A stretch of 64,000 nucleotides of DNA from Salinicola halimionae (GTDB taxonomy: Bacteria; Pseudomonadota; Gammaproteobacteria; Pseudomonadales; Halomonadaceae). Location of the stretch: the NCBI RefSeq assembly GCF_003206065.1, contig NZ_PZJQ01000005.1, forward strand, positions 650,761 through 714,760, read 5' to 3'. The position numbers were made by a program, and so were the translations under genes. Below, piece by piece: positions 18,221 through 26,563 of the stretch. The first letter of the stretch is position 1. Each line of letters opens with the position of its first letter. Under the pieces are notes generated by a model, which saw only the letters and a program-made list of their open reading frames with translations, was not told the DNA's origin and did not search any database.

Positions 18221-18919
18221 CTAGCGCTTGCGACCCCGTTGCTGACCCGATGTTGCCTTCCTGGAGCCCGGCTTGCCGTTGCCCTTGTGCTTTCCCTTGC
18301 CCTGGGACGGCTCCGGCGGGACCCGAAAGTGCAGGTAAAGATCCAGAGTCAATTCCGGAAGCTGGCCCGCCAGGGCGACAAACTGGCTATCCTCGGCGAT
18401 CATCTCTACAATTTCCGGCTCTTCGTCGAACAGCCCCGACAGCGCCATGAAGGGAAGTAGCAGGGCGGCAACATGGGTTTCGTCCTGGGAGAACCAGGCC
18501 GCTTCGTCGAGGAAGACGCATTGCATGAAGCCGGCACACCAGTCCTCGATGGCCGCGGCCATGTCACCGCTTTCATCGAGTTCGTTGTCGAAAGGCAGCT
18601 CGACCCAGTTGCCGCGTTCCAGAATGCTGGCAGCGTTGGTCTTGAGAGTTTCCAGCAGACCCAGAATCTCTTCACGCTCGGCGACACCGTCGAAAGGCGG
18701 TTCACCCTCGAACAGTTCGGCGACCCATTGCTCCGAGCTGATTTCCCGTGGAGAGACCGCTAGTGCGACTAGATAACCATGAGCGCCAATCACGTCCGGC
18801 GCGTCTTCACCGAGGCGCTCGGAGGTCAGGTAGTCATCGAGACGCGCCAGCGCTTCGTCGGCCAGTGGTGGCTGACTTTCGATCGCGTCATCCGGTCGTT
18901 CGGACAAGAGTTCAGACAT
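18221..18919 (-). CDS. UPF0149 (YecA/YgfB) family protein
   Basis: The 232-residue product begins MSELLSERP; the ATG follows GGAGAG. The body has the UPF0149 pattern: DDYLTSERLGEDAPDVIGAHGYLVALAVSP and EDWCAGFMQCVFL. The C-terminus is an unusual Gly/Lys/Arg-rich tail (GKGKHKGNGKPGSRK onward) that should bind nucleic acid or another anion. It has no SEC-C zinc motif like that at the end of E. coli YecA. Function is unknown. Convergent with the clsB-like gene. Confidence 0.75.
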   Translation of the reverse strand: MSELLSERPDDAIESQPPLADEALARLDDYLTSERLGEDAPDVIGAHGYLVALAVSPREISSEQWVAELFEGEPPFDGVAEREEILGLLETLKTNAASILERGNWVELPFDNELDESGDMAAAIEDWCAGFMQCVFLDEAAWFSQDETHVAALLLPFMALSGLFDEEPEIVEMIAEDSQFVALAGQLPELTLDLYLHFRVPPEPSQGKGKHKGNGKPGSRKATSGQQRGRKR

Positions 18920-19054
18920 GCGGCTCTCCGGATGGCAAAGATGAGTTCGTGGCCAGTTTGAATTCTTGGCCAGTTTGAATTGGTGACTAGCTCGGATTGT
19001 GACACAGGTCAGTGGGCTAGACGCCCGGTGACGGTATCGGCATTCTATCATCCC

Positions 19055-19630
19055 ATGACCGATCTGCGTTCCTCCCCCTTATCCCCCGTGCTTGGCCAGA
19101 GCGACGCTCAGGCGCTTGAGGCACTTGACGAAACGGCCCTCGAAAGTCTGCTCCTGAAGCGGGCCGAGGCCGCCTGGCAATTGGCACAGGACGTGCATCC
19201 TGATTTACCTCGGCCGAAGGTGTGGTTCGATCTGCGCGGTCGTAGTGCCGGGCAGGCGCATTACCAACGCGGCGGGCTGCGCTTCAACTGGACCCTGCTG
19301 CGAGAGAATCGTCAGGCTTTCATGGACGAGATCGTGCCCCATGAAATGGCCCATTGGTTGGTCTTCCACCTTGAGGGCGGGGCTCGGGCTCGACCCCATG
19401 GACGCGAGTGGCAAACGGTGATGCGAAAGCTCTATGGGCTGAAGCCGATCGTCACGCACCGCTTCGACGTCGCACGCGCCAGCCCCACTCCCTATCTTTA
19501 TCGCTGCCGCTGCGAGACGCTGCACCGGTTTACCGGACGGCGCCATTCTCAGGCCATGAAAGGATCCCGATATCGTTGCCGTTACTGCCGGGCGACCTTG
19601 ACGTTTGCCTATCGCGAAATATCCGAATAA
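19055..19630 (+). CDS. SprT-like zinc metalloprotease
   Basis: A 191-residue protein with the metalloprotease motif HEMAH at 96-100. A C-terminal zinc ribbon follows, with CRC in YLYRCRCETLH and CRYC in YRCRYCRATL. This is the SprT family, related to the protease core of Spartan; bacterial SprT roles are poorly defined. The ATG at 19055 is chosen because upstream codons add only a non-conserved arginine- and cysteine-containing stretch. No strong ribosome-binding site is visible. Divergent from the UPF0149 gene. Confidence 0.85.
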   Translation: MTDLRSSPLSPVLGQSDAQALEALDETALESLLLKRAEAAWQLAQDVHPDLPRPKVWFDLRGRSAGQAHYQRGGLRFNWTLLRENRQAFMDEIVPHEMAHWLVFHLEGGARARPHGREWQTVMRKLYGLKPIVTHRFDVARASPTPYLYRCRCETLHRFTGRRHSQAMKGSRYRCRYCRATLTFAYREISE

Positions 19631-19710
19631 CGTCCAATGACGCTTCGGGCGCGCGATCTGTCGATCATCGAGAACGTCGCTATCGATATCGTGGATCTCC
19701 GTGCGAACTG

Positions 19711-19750
19711 CCTTTGTCCTCGATTACTCAGGATCGAGTTGAGACGAAGG
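19711..19750 (+). other. Stem-loop in the sprT-acs gap
   Basis: CCTTTGTC-CTCGAT, an eight-base loop, then ATCGAG-TTGA-GACGAAGG form a two-part stem: six perfect inner pairs and an outer eight-base arm that includes one G-T-type pair. No T-run follows. It could end the sprT message or lie in the acs leader. The rest of the 270-base gap shows nothing I can name. Confidence 0.4.
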
Positions 19751-19900
19751 TCTAATAGGGGGTGTCGGGGGCCGTCGTTATATGCTGACCGACTGCAGTC
19801 GCAGGCCTATCGCATTGAGTCAGCTAGGCTTTCACGAACCGACGAATCATCGCCGACCGAATAGCGACGACCCGAATACGTCTTACAGGGAGACTGGAGC

Positions 19901-21853
19901 ATGAGCGAACAGCAGCGCGTATATCCCGTCGATGAACGCCTGGCAGCCAATGCCTGGATCGATCGCGATCGGTACGAGACGCTCTATCGCCAGTCCGTCG
20001 AAGACCCCGAAAACTTCTGGCGCGAACAGGCCGAGAGTCTGAGCTGGAGCAAGAAGCCAGCGACCATCAAGAACACGTCGTTCGCCTCCCGCAATGTCGA
20101 TATTCGCTGGTTCGAGGATGGCGAACTCAACGTTGCCCATAACTGTCTTGATCGTCATCTGGCCACACGGGGTGACCAGCCCGCTATCATCTGGGAAGGC
20201 GACGATCCCGATGATCACAAGATCATCACTTACCGCGAGTTGCACCAGCGGGTATCGCAACTTGCCAACGGTCTCAAATCCCTGGGGGTCGGTAAGGGAG
20301 ATACGGTAACGCTTTATATGCCGATGGTGCCGGAAGCGGCCATGGCAATGCTTGCCTGCGCGCGTATCGGCGCGGTGCACTCGGTCGTGTTCGGCGGGTT
20401 TTCCCCGGATGCGCTGGCCGGGCGTATCGTCGACTCGCAGTCTCGCGTCGTGATCACTGCCGATGAATCGGTTCGTGGTGGCAAGCAGGTGCCGCTCAAG
20501 GACAACGTCGATGCCGCGTTGACCCGAGAAGGCACCGACGTGGTTGAAACCGTGCTGGTGGTCAAACGCACCGGCGGCAGTATCGAATGGCACGAAGGCC
20601 GCGACCGATGGTTCGACGATGTGGTCGATGCGCAGTCCATCGATTGCCCCGCCGAGACCATGAACGCCGAGGATCCGTTGTTCATTCTTTACACCTCGGG
20701 CTCGACGGGCATGCCCAAAGGGTTGAAACACACATCCGGCGGGTATCTTCTTTACGCTGCCCTGACGCATCGCACGGTTTTCGATTATCACGATGGCGAA
20801 GTCTACTGGTGTGCTGCCGATGTGGGCTGGATTACCGGTCACAGCTACATCGTCTATGGCCCCTTGGCCAATGGCGCCACCACGCTGATGTTCGAAGGGG
20901 TGCCGACCTATCCGACCCATGGGCGCATTGGCCAGATCATCGACAAGCACGATGTCGCCATCCTCTACACCTCGCCCACGGCTATCCGCTCGCTGATGGC
21001 CCATGGCGAGCACATCATGGACGACAGCCAACGCTCGTCGTTGCGAATTCTTGGCTCCGTCGGTGAGCCCATCAATCCCGAGGCCTGGGACTGGTTCCAT
21101 CGGGTCGTTGGCAATTCGCGGTGCCCGATCGTGGACACTTGGTGGCAGACCGAAACCGGCGGACACATGATCACGCCGCTACCCGGGGCAACGGCGCTGA
21201 AGCCGGGTTGTGCGACTCAGCCCTTCTTTGGCGTGCAGCCGGCGCTACTCGACAATGACGGCAAGCCATTGGACGGCGCTAACGAAGGTAACCTGGTGAT
21301 TCTCGACTCCTGGCCCGGGCAGGCGCGCTCGATCTGGAACAATCACGAACGCTTCGTCCAGACCTACTTTTCGACTTACGAAGGGGTCTACTTTACTGGC
21401 GACGGTTGCCGGCGCGATGCCGACGGCGATTACTGGATTACCGGACGCATCGATGATGTCCTGAATGTCTCCGGGCATCGCATGGGTACGGCCGAGATCG
21501 AGTCCTCGCTGGTGGCGCATCAATCCGTAGCCGAAGCGGCCGTCGTGGGTTATCCGCATGACATTAAAGGGCAGGGCATTTACGTCTATGTGACCCTCAA
21601 TGACGATGTCGAATCCAGCGACGAGTTGAAGCAGGAACTCAAGCAATGGGTGCGCAAGGATATCGGTCCGATTGCCACGCCCGATGTGATTCAATGGGCG
21701 CCGGGGCTACCGAAGACCCGCTCGGGTAAAATCATGCGGCGCATTCTGCGCAAGATCGCCGCCGACGAGTGTGATGGTCTGGGTGACACGTCGACGCTGG
21801 CCGACCCCGGCGTTGTCGAAGATCTGATAGAGAACCGCCATTTGCGTCCTTGA
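19901..21853 (+). CDS. acs: Acetyl-CoA synthetase
   Basis: Activates acetate to acetyl-CoA with ATP and CoA through an acetyl-AMP intermediate. The 650-residue length is typical. Core motifs: P-loop-like [11 protein letters not shown], the adenylate motif [28 protein letters not shown], and the C-terminal [11 protein letters not shown] with Lys610, the lysine that is acetylated to switch off the enzyme in other bacteria. The ATG has GGGAGA upstream. The next gene is a regulator of the family known to control acs. Confidence 0.97.
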   Translation: MSEQQRVYPVDERLAANAWIDRDRYETLYRQSVEDPENFWREQAESLSWSKKPATIKNTSFASRNVDIRWFEDGELNVAHNCLDRHLATRGDQPAIIWEGDDPDDHKIITYRELHQRVSQLANGLKSLGVGKGDTVTLYMPMVPEAAMAMLACARIGAVHSVVFGGFSPDALAGRIVDSQSRVVITADESVRGGKQVPLKDNVDAALTREGTDVVETVLVVKRTGGSIEWHEGRDRWFDDVVDAQSIDCPAETMNAEDPLFILYTSGSTGMPKGLKHTSGGYLLYAALTHRTVFDYHDGEVYWCAADVGWITGHSYIVYGPLANGATTLMFEGVPTYPTHGRIGQIIDKHDVAILYTSPTAIRSLMAHGEHIMDDSQRSSLRILGSVGEPINPEAWDWFHRVVGNSRCPIVDTWWQTETGGHMITPLPGATALKPGCATQPFFGVQPALLDNDGKPLDGANEGNLVILDSWPGQARSIWNNHERFVQTYFSTYEGVYFTGDGCRRDADGDYWITGRIDDVLNVSGHRMGTAEIESSLVAHQSVAEAAVVGYPHDIKGQGIYVYVTLNDDVESSDELKQELKQWVRKDIGPIATPDVIQWAPGLPKTRSGKIMRRILRKIAADECDGLGDTSTLADPGVVEDLIENRHLRP

Positions 21854-21916
21854 ATCAACGTTTCCGGTGCCCTGAATCCCATCAGTGGCCTAGAGCGGCG
21901 TAACAACTATATGACT

Positions 21917-21940
21917 GGTTAATGTAAATTATCATTAACC
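21917..21940. promoter_or_regulatory. Dyad operator upstream of the structured RNA element
   Basis: GGTTAATG at 21917-21924 and CATTAACC at 21933-21940 are perfect inverted halves with an eight-base AT spacer. A GATTAT -10-like hexamer follows at 21955-21960, so a bound factor would overlap the -35 position. A related half-site CGTTAACC occurs at 22175-22182, nearer erdR. The binding protein is unknown. Confidence 0.45.
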
Positions 21941-21961
21941 TTATTTTGACCGATGATTATC

Positions 21962-22060
21962 GTTCGGCCGTCTTGAAAGAGGCTTTCCTCCCGGTACTTT
22001 TTCGTGCCGCTCCAAAGGGAGGGAAGCACGCCAGCTTTCCGGGACGACCGAACTTTTTTT
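21962..22060 (+). ncRNA. Structured RNA element with alternative pairings, ended by a T7 tract
   Basis: The outer arm GTTCGGCCGTC (21962-21972) pairs with GACGACCGAAC (22043-22053, 10 of 11) and is followed at once by seven T. Inside it GCTTTCCTCCC (21982-21992) pairs over all 11 positions, one G-T, with GGGAGGGAAGC (22017-22027). A stacked GGTAC/GTGCC hairpin lies at 21993-22008. The GGGAAGC strand (22021-22027) can pair instead with a second GCTTTCC at 22034-22040. It may be a small RNA, the acs terminator, or a regulated leader of erdR. Confidence 0.55.
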
Positions 22061-22263
22061 ATGCTTAATCGGACTTTTTGTAGCTCCCAGTGCGGGTTTA
22101 TCCGTCAATTTTTACTGGATTTACGTACCGTTGACTTGAGGCTTGGGATTCCATGATCGCATGGGGTAACATGCCGTTAACCATTAGTTGAAGTAACTTA
22201 TCTGAATGGCGATAGTGGACCGACTAACTCGTCATCTATTCCGATAGCGCCGGAGGAGAATCA

Positions 22264-22929
22264 ATGGCTTTTGCCCAGAAATTCATCGTAGCTGATGACC
22301 ACCCACTCTTCCGGGCGGCCCTCAATCAGGCGCTGCGACAAGTCTCGCCACAAGCGGAGATCGTCGAGGCGGACAGCATGGAGGCAACGACGGAGGTCGT
22401 GACCCGACATCCCGATGCTGACTTGATTCTGCTCGATCTTCACATGCCGGGTGCTCACGGTTTCTCCGGACTGATCCAGCTCCGAGGGCAGATGCCGGAC
22501 ATCCCGGTGACCGTGGTGTCCGGAAGCGAAGAAGTCGATGTCGTTCGTCGTGCCATCGATTACGGCGCGTCGGGCTTCATCCCCAAGTCCGCTTCGCTGG
22601 ATACTATCGCCGAAGCGATCGGTGAGGTGCTCAAAGGGGAAGTCTGGCTGCCGCAATATCTTGCCGATGCCATGGGTGAGGGTAGTCCGGAGGATGCCCG
22701 TTTCGCGGAAGCGATCGCCTCGCTAACGCCACAGCAGTTTCGGGTCCTCAACATGTTGACGGAAGGACTGCTCAACAAGCAGATCGCCTACGAACTCAAC
22801 GTGTCGGAAGCGACAATCAAGGCCCACGTCACGGCCATACTGCGCAAGTTGGGGGTTCATTCCCGTACACAGGCGGTTATTGCCGCGCAGAAGTTGGAGA
22901 TCGAACCGCCCAAGGTGACCAACGACTGA
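22264..22929 (+). CDS. LuxR-family response regulator, ErdR/CrbR-like
   Basis: A 221-residue two-domain regulator. The receiver (about 7-125) has the acidic pair in VADDHP, the phosphorylatable Asp in LILLDLHMPG, and the conserved Ser/Lys positions. A LuxR helix-turn-helix (about 150-210) follows, with LTPQQFRVLNMLTEGLLNKQIA. The start has GGAGGA. The family includes P. aeruginosa ErdR and Vibrio/Pseudomonas CrbR, which activate acs in response to a CrbS/MxtR sensor. Adjacency to acs supports that role. No sensor kinase is encoded in the window. Confidence 0.85.
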   Translation: MAFAQKFIVADDHPLFRAALNQALRQVSPQAEIVEADSMEATTEVVTRHPDADLILLDLHMPGAHGFSGLIQLRGQMPDIPVTVVSGSEEVDVVRRAIDYGASGFIPKSASLDTIAEAIGEVLKGEVWLPQYLADAMGEGSPEDARFAEAIASLTPQQFRVLNMLTEGLLNKQIAYELNVSEATIKAHVTAILRKLGVHSRTQAVIAAQKLEIEPPKVTND

Positions 22930-22953
22930 TCGTGCCGGAAGTCCGGGTATCGG

Positions 22954-22990
22954 GAGCCGCCGTTTCTTATCGTAGAACCGGCGGCTCTTT
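22954..22990. terminator. Terminator between erdR-like gene and convergent membrane gene
   Basis: GAGCCGCCG and CGGCGGCTC form a perfect nine-pair stem with a 16-base loop, followed by CTTT on the + strand. It lies between two convergent genes; the T-tract is short. Confidence 0.65.
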
Positions 22991-23001
22991 ACGTTGGGTC
23001 G

Positions 23002-23709
23002 TCAAGGCGCAGATGTGTCGTTGCTGGCCCTCCGGTCCAAGGCCGAGCTTGCTTTCTCTGGGCCCGCCTCGATCGCCCTGGCGCGGCTGATTCGCCGCGC
23101 CATCAGCAGCAGTTCGAGGCTGGCGAACAGCAACAGGCTATATCCGGTCAGTTCGGTGATCTCTTCCGCCGCGTCCTTGATGACCCGCAAGTACTGTTCG
23201 CCCATCAGTGCATGCCACAGTTCGCTTCGTCCATAGAGGCGGGAAAAGACGTACGTGACAAGAAAACCGGCCGCGAAAAGCCCGAATCCCAGGCTGTTGG
23301 ACACCTGAGCGAATTCTTCCAAAAATTGGCGACGGGCTCGAATCACCGCCGCCAGAGTCGGTAGCGCGATCATTGCGACCAGACATTCCCAAGCACCATC
23401 GAAAATACCACTGTCCAGCCAGAGATCGTTTTCGCGCACGAGTGACATGGCGTAGAAGGCGCCCAGTAGAAGACTTACGGTGCGCAGTACCTTGAAACGC
23501 TGGCGGATGATCAACATCGAGGTGGTGCAAAGAAGCAGCAAGATCGACTGAGTGATTTCCGTCAACGACGTTTCACTAAAATTGGGCGCGCCGATGTGTT
23601 TGGCGTCGACCGCCAGTATTAGTTGCATGAGACCCGCCAGAAGCAGGGTATAGATGACGGCTCGAAGAGAGACCGATCGGAAGGTCAAAGGAATGAGGGA
23701 AAAGGGCAT
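23002..23709 (-). CDS. Membrane protein of unknown function
   Basis: The 235-residue product has about six hydrophobic segments, near 15-35, 50-68, 75-90, 105-122, 138-158 and 185-203. Charged motifs lie in or near them: RENDLWLDSG before segment 4 and GEQYLRVIKDAAEEITELTGY before segment 6. The C-terminus is cytoplasmic-looking and polar. AGGAAA precedes the ATG. I do not recognise the family. The buried-acid pattern could mean a ligand- or metal-binding membrane site, but that is speculation. Confidence 0.6.
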   Translation of the reverse strand: MPFSLIPLTFRSVSLRAVIYTLLLAGLMQLILAVDAKHIGAPNFSETSLTEITQSILLLLCTTSMLIIRQRFKVLRTVSLLLGAFYAMSLVRENDLWLDSGIFDGAWECLVAMIALPTLAAVIRARRQFLEEFAQVSNSLGFGLFAAGFLVTYVFSRLYGRSELWHALMGEQYLRVIKDAAEEITELTGYSLLLFASLELLLMARRISRARAIEAGPEKASSALDRRASNDTSAP

Positions 23710-23805
23710 GATTTTTCCTGCCGGCGATTGATAGCCGGCTAAGATTATCAGCCTTAAGAATCTTAAGAAACGCTGTTTTGGTTATTTTTTAAGATAACCT
23801 TAATT

Positions 23806-24264
23806 TTATGGGGCTATTCCGACTCGGAGCTCAGCAGCTTCGATGCCTGCAATGGCTGCGCGTTCGTCGTTGACGGAGCTGTCGCCGCTGACACCGACCG
23901 CGCCGATTACCTGATCCTGTTCGTCCAGGATCAGCACGCCGCCGGCGACGGGAATGAATTCACCCCCGGAAGCTGAGGCAACCGCCGACAGAAAGGCAGG
24001 GCGCTCCTGGTTGCGCTCACCGATCGTCCCACTGGAGACCCCGTAGCCCAAGGCGGCCTTCGCTTTCCCGTGCGCCACCGCCAACCGCATCACGGCGCAG
24101 CCATCTGCTCTGTCGCTGCTGATGGGGCATCCGCTGGTATCCATGACAGTGACGGTGAGAGGGTTTAGCTCGTGCGTCTCCGCATGAGCCAGCGCCGCAT
24201 CGATAATGGTTCGGGCCTGTTTCAGCGATAGAGTCCGGTGAGTCAGATAGACATTTTGAGCCAT
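23806..24264 (-). CDS. HbpS/GlcG-family (DUF336) protein
   Basis: A 152-residue protein with the HbpS/GlcG pattern: LSLKQARTIIDAALAHA, AVAHGKAKAALGYG, FIPVAGGVLILDEQDQVIGAVGVSG and the final DERAAIAGIEA. Family members include a haem-binding protein and GlcG of glycolate operons; most are small accessory proteins of catabolic clusters. No signal peptide is seen from the chosen ATG, which follows AAGGAA. It is divergent from the GntR gene, and its promoter region carries one half of the palindrome found before the TRAP operon. Confidence 0.8.
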   Translation of the reverse strand: MAQNVYLTHRTLSLKQARTIIDAALAHAETHELNPLTVTVMDTSGCPISSDRADGCAVMRLAVAHGKAKAALGYGVSSGTIGERNQERPAFLSAVASASGGEFIPVAGGVLILDEQDQVIGAVGVSGDSSVNDERAAIAGIEAAELRVGIAP

Positions 24265-24289
24265 GGTCGTATTCCTTGAGTTATTTTTG

Positions 24290-24303
24290 TATTCATAATT
24301 CAT
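24290..24303. promoter_or_regulatory. Candidate GntR site in the hbpS-like/gntR divergent promoter
   Basis: TATTCATAATTCAT at 24290-24303 matches 12 of 13 bases of the right arm of the perfect palindrome at 25376-25397. It lies 26 bases upstream of the HbpS-like start and 65 upstream of the GntR start, the expected place for autoregulation. Confidence 0.55.
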
Positions 24304-24367
24304 TTTGGGTGGCGTCATCCATGCGCCATTGGGAGAATGGCAACATCGAAACGGTTATGAGTGTCCC

Positions 24368-25042
24368 ATGATCAAGATCCAACAGAACACCCTTTACGGT
24401 GAAGCGGCTGCCCGCATCCGAGACATGATCAATGAGGGCAGTCTGCTCCCGGGCATCCGTATCCCGGAAAAGCGGCTATGCGAGCAGTTCGGTATTTCCC
24501 GGACACCATTGCGGGAGGCTCTCAAGGTGTTGGCATTCGAGGGGATGGTCGAGCTCCTGCCAAACCGAGGCGCCCGCGTCGTGCGTTTGACGCGTCAGAT
24601 GCTGGAGGAGACCTACAATGTGATGGGGGCGCTGGAAGGTCTGTCCGGCGAGCTGGCATGCCGTTATATCACCGAAAATGAGGTGGCCGACATTCAGGCG
24701 CTCCATTATCAGATGGTGGCGCACTACAAGCGTGGAGAGAGCCAGCCGTACTTCGAGCTAAATCAGCGTATTCATGATGCGATCATGCTTGCCGCTCGCA
24801 ACGACACGCTGCGGGAGACCTACAGCAGTCTGAACTATCGCATTCAGCGGGTGCGCTACTCCACTCACATGATCGACGAGTACTGGGATCAGGCCGTTGC
24901 CGATCATGAGGCGATGATCGAGTGTCTGCTGGTTCGCGATGGAGAACGTTTGGGCGCCATTCTGCGCGAGCACTTGCGACACAAACTCGTCGTCGCCGCG
25001 GCGAGTGGCGTGATCGACGACGAGCAGAGCGCCGCCGTCTGA
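24368..25042 (+). CDS. GntR-family regulator with FCD domain
   Basis: A 224-residue FadR-subfamily regulator. The winged helix (about 5-75) contains EKRLCEQFGISRTPLREALKVLAFEGMVELLPNRG, split across the recognition helix and wing. An all-helical FCD ligand domain (about 85-210) follows, with the metal/ligand pattern ending in H-E and HLRHKL. Such proteins usually sense the substrate acid of the neighbouring pathway. The ATG at 24368 lacks a clear ribosome-binding site, but upstream codons are not conserved-looking. It is placed to control the divergent HbpS-like gene and the downstream TRAP operon. Confidence 0.88.
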   Translation: MIKIQQNTLYGEAAARIRDMINEGSLLPGIRIPEKRLCEQFGISRTPLREALKVLAFEGMVELLPNRGARVVRLTRQMLEETYNVMGALEGLSGELACRYITENEVADIQALHYQMVAHYKRGESQPYFELNQRIHDAIMLAARNDTLRETYSSLNYRIQRVRYSTHMIDEYWDQAVADHEAMIECLLVRDGERLGAILREHLRHKLVVAAASGVIDDEQSAAV

Positions 25043-25260
25043 GATTGGCGGTTGACTTTCCCGGGTTCGGTGGTTTTGCCTGAGGCTCGTGTTCTTTCCC
25101 ATACAGACCCCATACCGTTCCCGGCACGAATCCCTGCAAATCCGGCTCATGATGACATCACTGGGTATCACGCACCGGTTCGGCGTGCTCTAGCCTCCCC
25201 TGATCTGACATCGAGCCAGTCGAGCGAGCACGATGGCGCGGGGCATCCGCCGAAATTTAA

Positions 25261-25272
25261 AATGAATTCATT
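25261..25272. promoter_or_regulatory. Candidate GntR operator 1 upstream of the TRAP operon
   Basis: AATGAATTCATT is a perfect 12-bp palindrome sharing the ATGAATTCAT core of the larger palindrome 115 bases downstream. Two operators at this distance would allow looping. Confidence 0.5.
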
Positions 25273-25375
25273 GTGTTGCTACGATTCAGTCCCTCCTGAT
25301 CGCGATAAATAACTAATTCTAAAAGTATAGTGTTGAGACTTTACGCCAATAGACAAATGTTGGATTGGTTTCAAT

Positions 25376-25397
25376 TGAATTATGAATTCATAATTCA
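25376..25397. promoter_or_regulatory. Candidate GntR operator 2: 22-bp perfect palindrome
   Basis: Each arm reads TGAATTATGAA to the centre at 25386/25387, giving 22 perfectly symmetric bases. It lies 123 bases before the TRAP binding-protein start, within an AT-rich tract that contrasts with the GC-rich surroundings. The rest of the 477-base gap 25043-25519 shows no gene; a GGAAGGA ribosome-binding site precedes the next start. Confidence 0.6.
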
Positions 25398-25519
25398 CTG
25401 GCAGAATCCCAGCGTGCTCGCACTGCGGGGTATCGACCGGGGCGTCGCGATAGTCCCACTGATCTTGCCCGGTCCATCGTTCAGGCGAGCCAATATAAAA
25501 AGACGGAAGGACGCCAGTG

Positions 25520-26500
25520 ATGAAAAATCTCAAAGCAGGCCTGTTGGCGCTCGCGCTAATGGCCGGTGCCAACTACGCCAGTGCTCAGGAAGTCCAGGTC
25601 AAGTTTGCGCATGTCGGGGAGCCGGGGTCGCTGTTCGCCAATGTTTCCGAGGAGTTCGCCAAACGCGCCAACGAGAAGCTCGCTGGCGAAGCCAAGGTGA
25701 TCGTCTACGGTTCGAGTCAGCTGGGCGGTGATTCTGAGCTGCTAAAGAAGCTGAAGTTGGGCACGGTCGATCTGGCACTACCCTCGACCGTCATGAGTAG
25801 CGTCGCACCCCAGTTCGCCCTGTTCGAAATGCCGTATCTCATTGCCGATCGCGACCATATGGCGAAGGTACGCGACGAGGTCGTGCGCCCGCAGCTCTAT
25901 CCGGTGGCCGAGAGCCGGGGTTACCACATCATTGGCGTGTGGGAGAACGGCTTCCGTCAGATCACCAACAACGAGCGGCCTATCAACAAGCCGGCCGACC
26001 TTTCCGGCATCAAGCTGCGTGTTCCCAAAGGCGTCTGGCGGGTCGAGATGTTCAAGAGCTACGGCGCGAATCCGTCGCCGATGGCGCTATCCGAAGTGTT
26101 CGTCGCACTGCAGACAGGGGCGATGGACGGCCAGGAAAATCCGCTGGTTCAGACCTACGCCTCGCGCCTGCAGGAAGTGCAGAAATACCTTTCGCTATCT
26201 GGCCATATCTATACCCCGGCTTACGTTACCGCTGGCATGAGCTGGAACCGGCTGCCCCAGCACGTGCGCGACGTGCTAAAGCAAACCGCCGAGGAAATGG
26301 AGCCCTATGCGCTCGAGCAGGGTGCGAAGCTCGATGAAGAGACGCTCGCCAAGATGCGCGAGGCCGGTCTGGAGATCAACGAGGTCGATCGCCAAGCTTT
26401 TATCGATGCCTCCAAACCGGTCTACGACAAGTTCATCAAGGACGTCGAGGGCGGCCAGGAAATGCTCGACAAGGTGCGTGAACTGCAACCTGCCAGTTAA
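25520..26500 (+). CDS. TRAP transporter substrate-binding protein (DctP family)
   Basis: A 326-residue periplasmic protein. A Sec signal, MKNLKAGLLALALMAGANYASAQ, precedes the mature start EVQVKFAHVGEPGSLF. The DctP core includes LPSTVMSSVAPQFALFEMPYL, ENGFRQITNNERPI, and LSGIKLRVPK with the Arg that normally salt-bridges the substrate carboxylate. It should deliver a C4-type or other organic acid to the DctQM complex. I start at the ATG 25520, immediately after an in-frame GTG. Downstream enzymes suggest the acid is activated to a CoA ester after uptake. Confidence 0.92.
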   Translation: MKNLKAGLLALALMAGANYASAQEVQVKFAHVGEPGSLFANVSEEFAKRANEKLAGEAKVIVYGSSQLGGDSELLKKLKLGTVDLALPSTVMSSVAPQFALFEMPYLIADRDHMAKVRDEVVRPQLYPVAESRGYHIIGVWENGFRQITNNERPINKPADLSGIKLRVPKGVWRVEMFKSYGANPSPMALSEVFVALQTGAMDGQENPLVQTYASRLQEVQKYLSLSGHIYTPAYVTAGMSWNRLPQHVRDVLKQTAEEMEPYALEQGAKLDEETLAKMREAGLEINEVDRQAFIDASKPVYDKFIKDVEGGQEMLDKVRELQPAS

Positions 26501-26563
26501 CTCGCGCGCCCGATCGCGGCCGTTAATCTGGACGCGGTCGGGCTGCGGACGAAGGAGCCGCCT

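Noticed and set aside
19883-21166. 427-codon minus-strand open frame
   Set aside because: Antisense to acs; no start signal or domain.
24368-25042. Annotation of the cluster as carnitine (cai) or itaconate degradation
   Set aside because: The crotonase lacks the catalytic glutamates of CaiD-type hydratases, no citramalyl-CoA lyase is present, and the importer is TRAP and not a betaine-type carrier.
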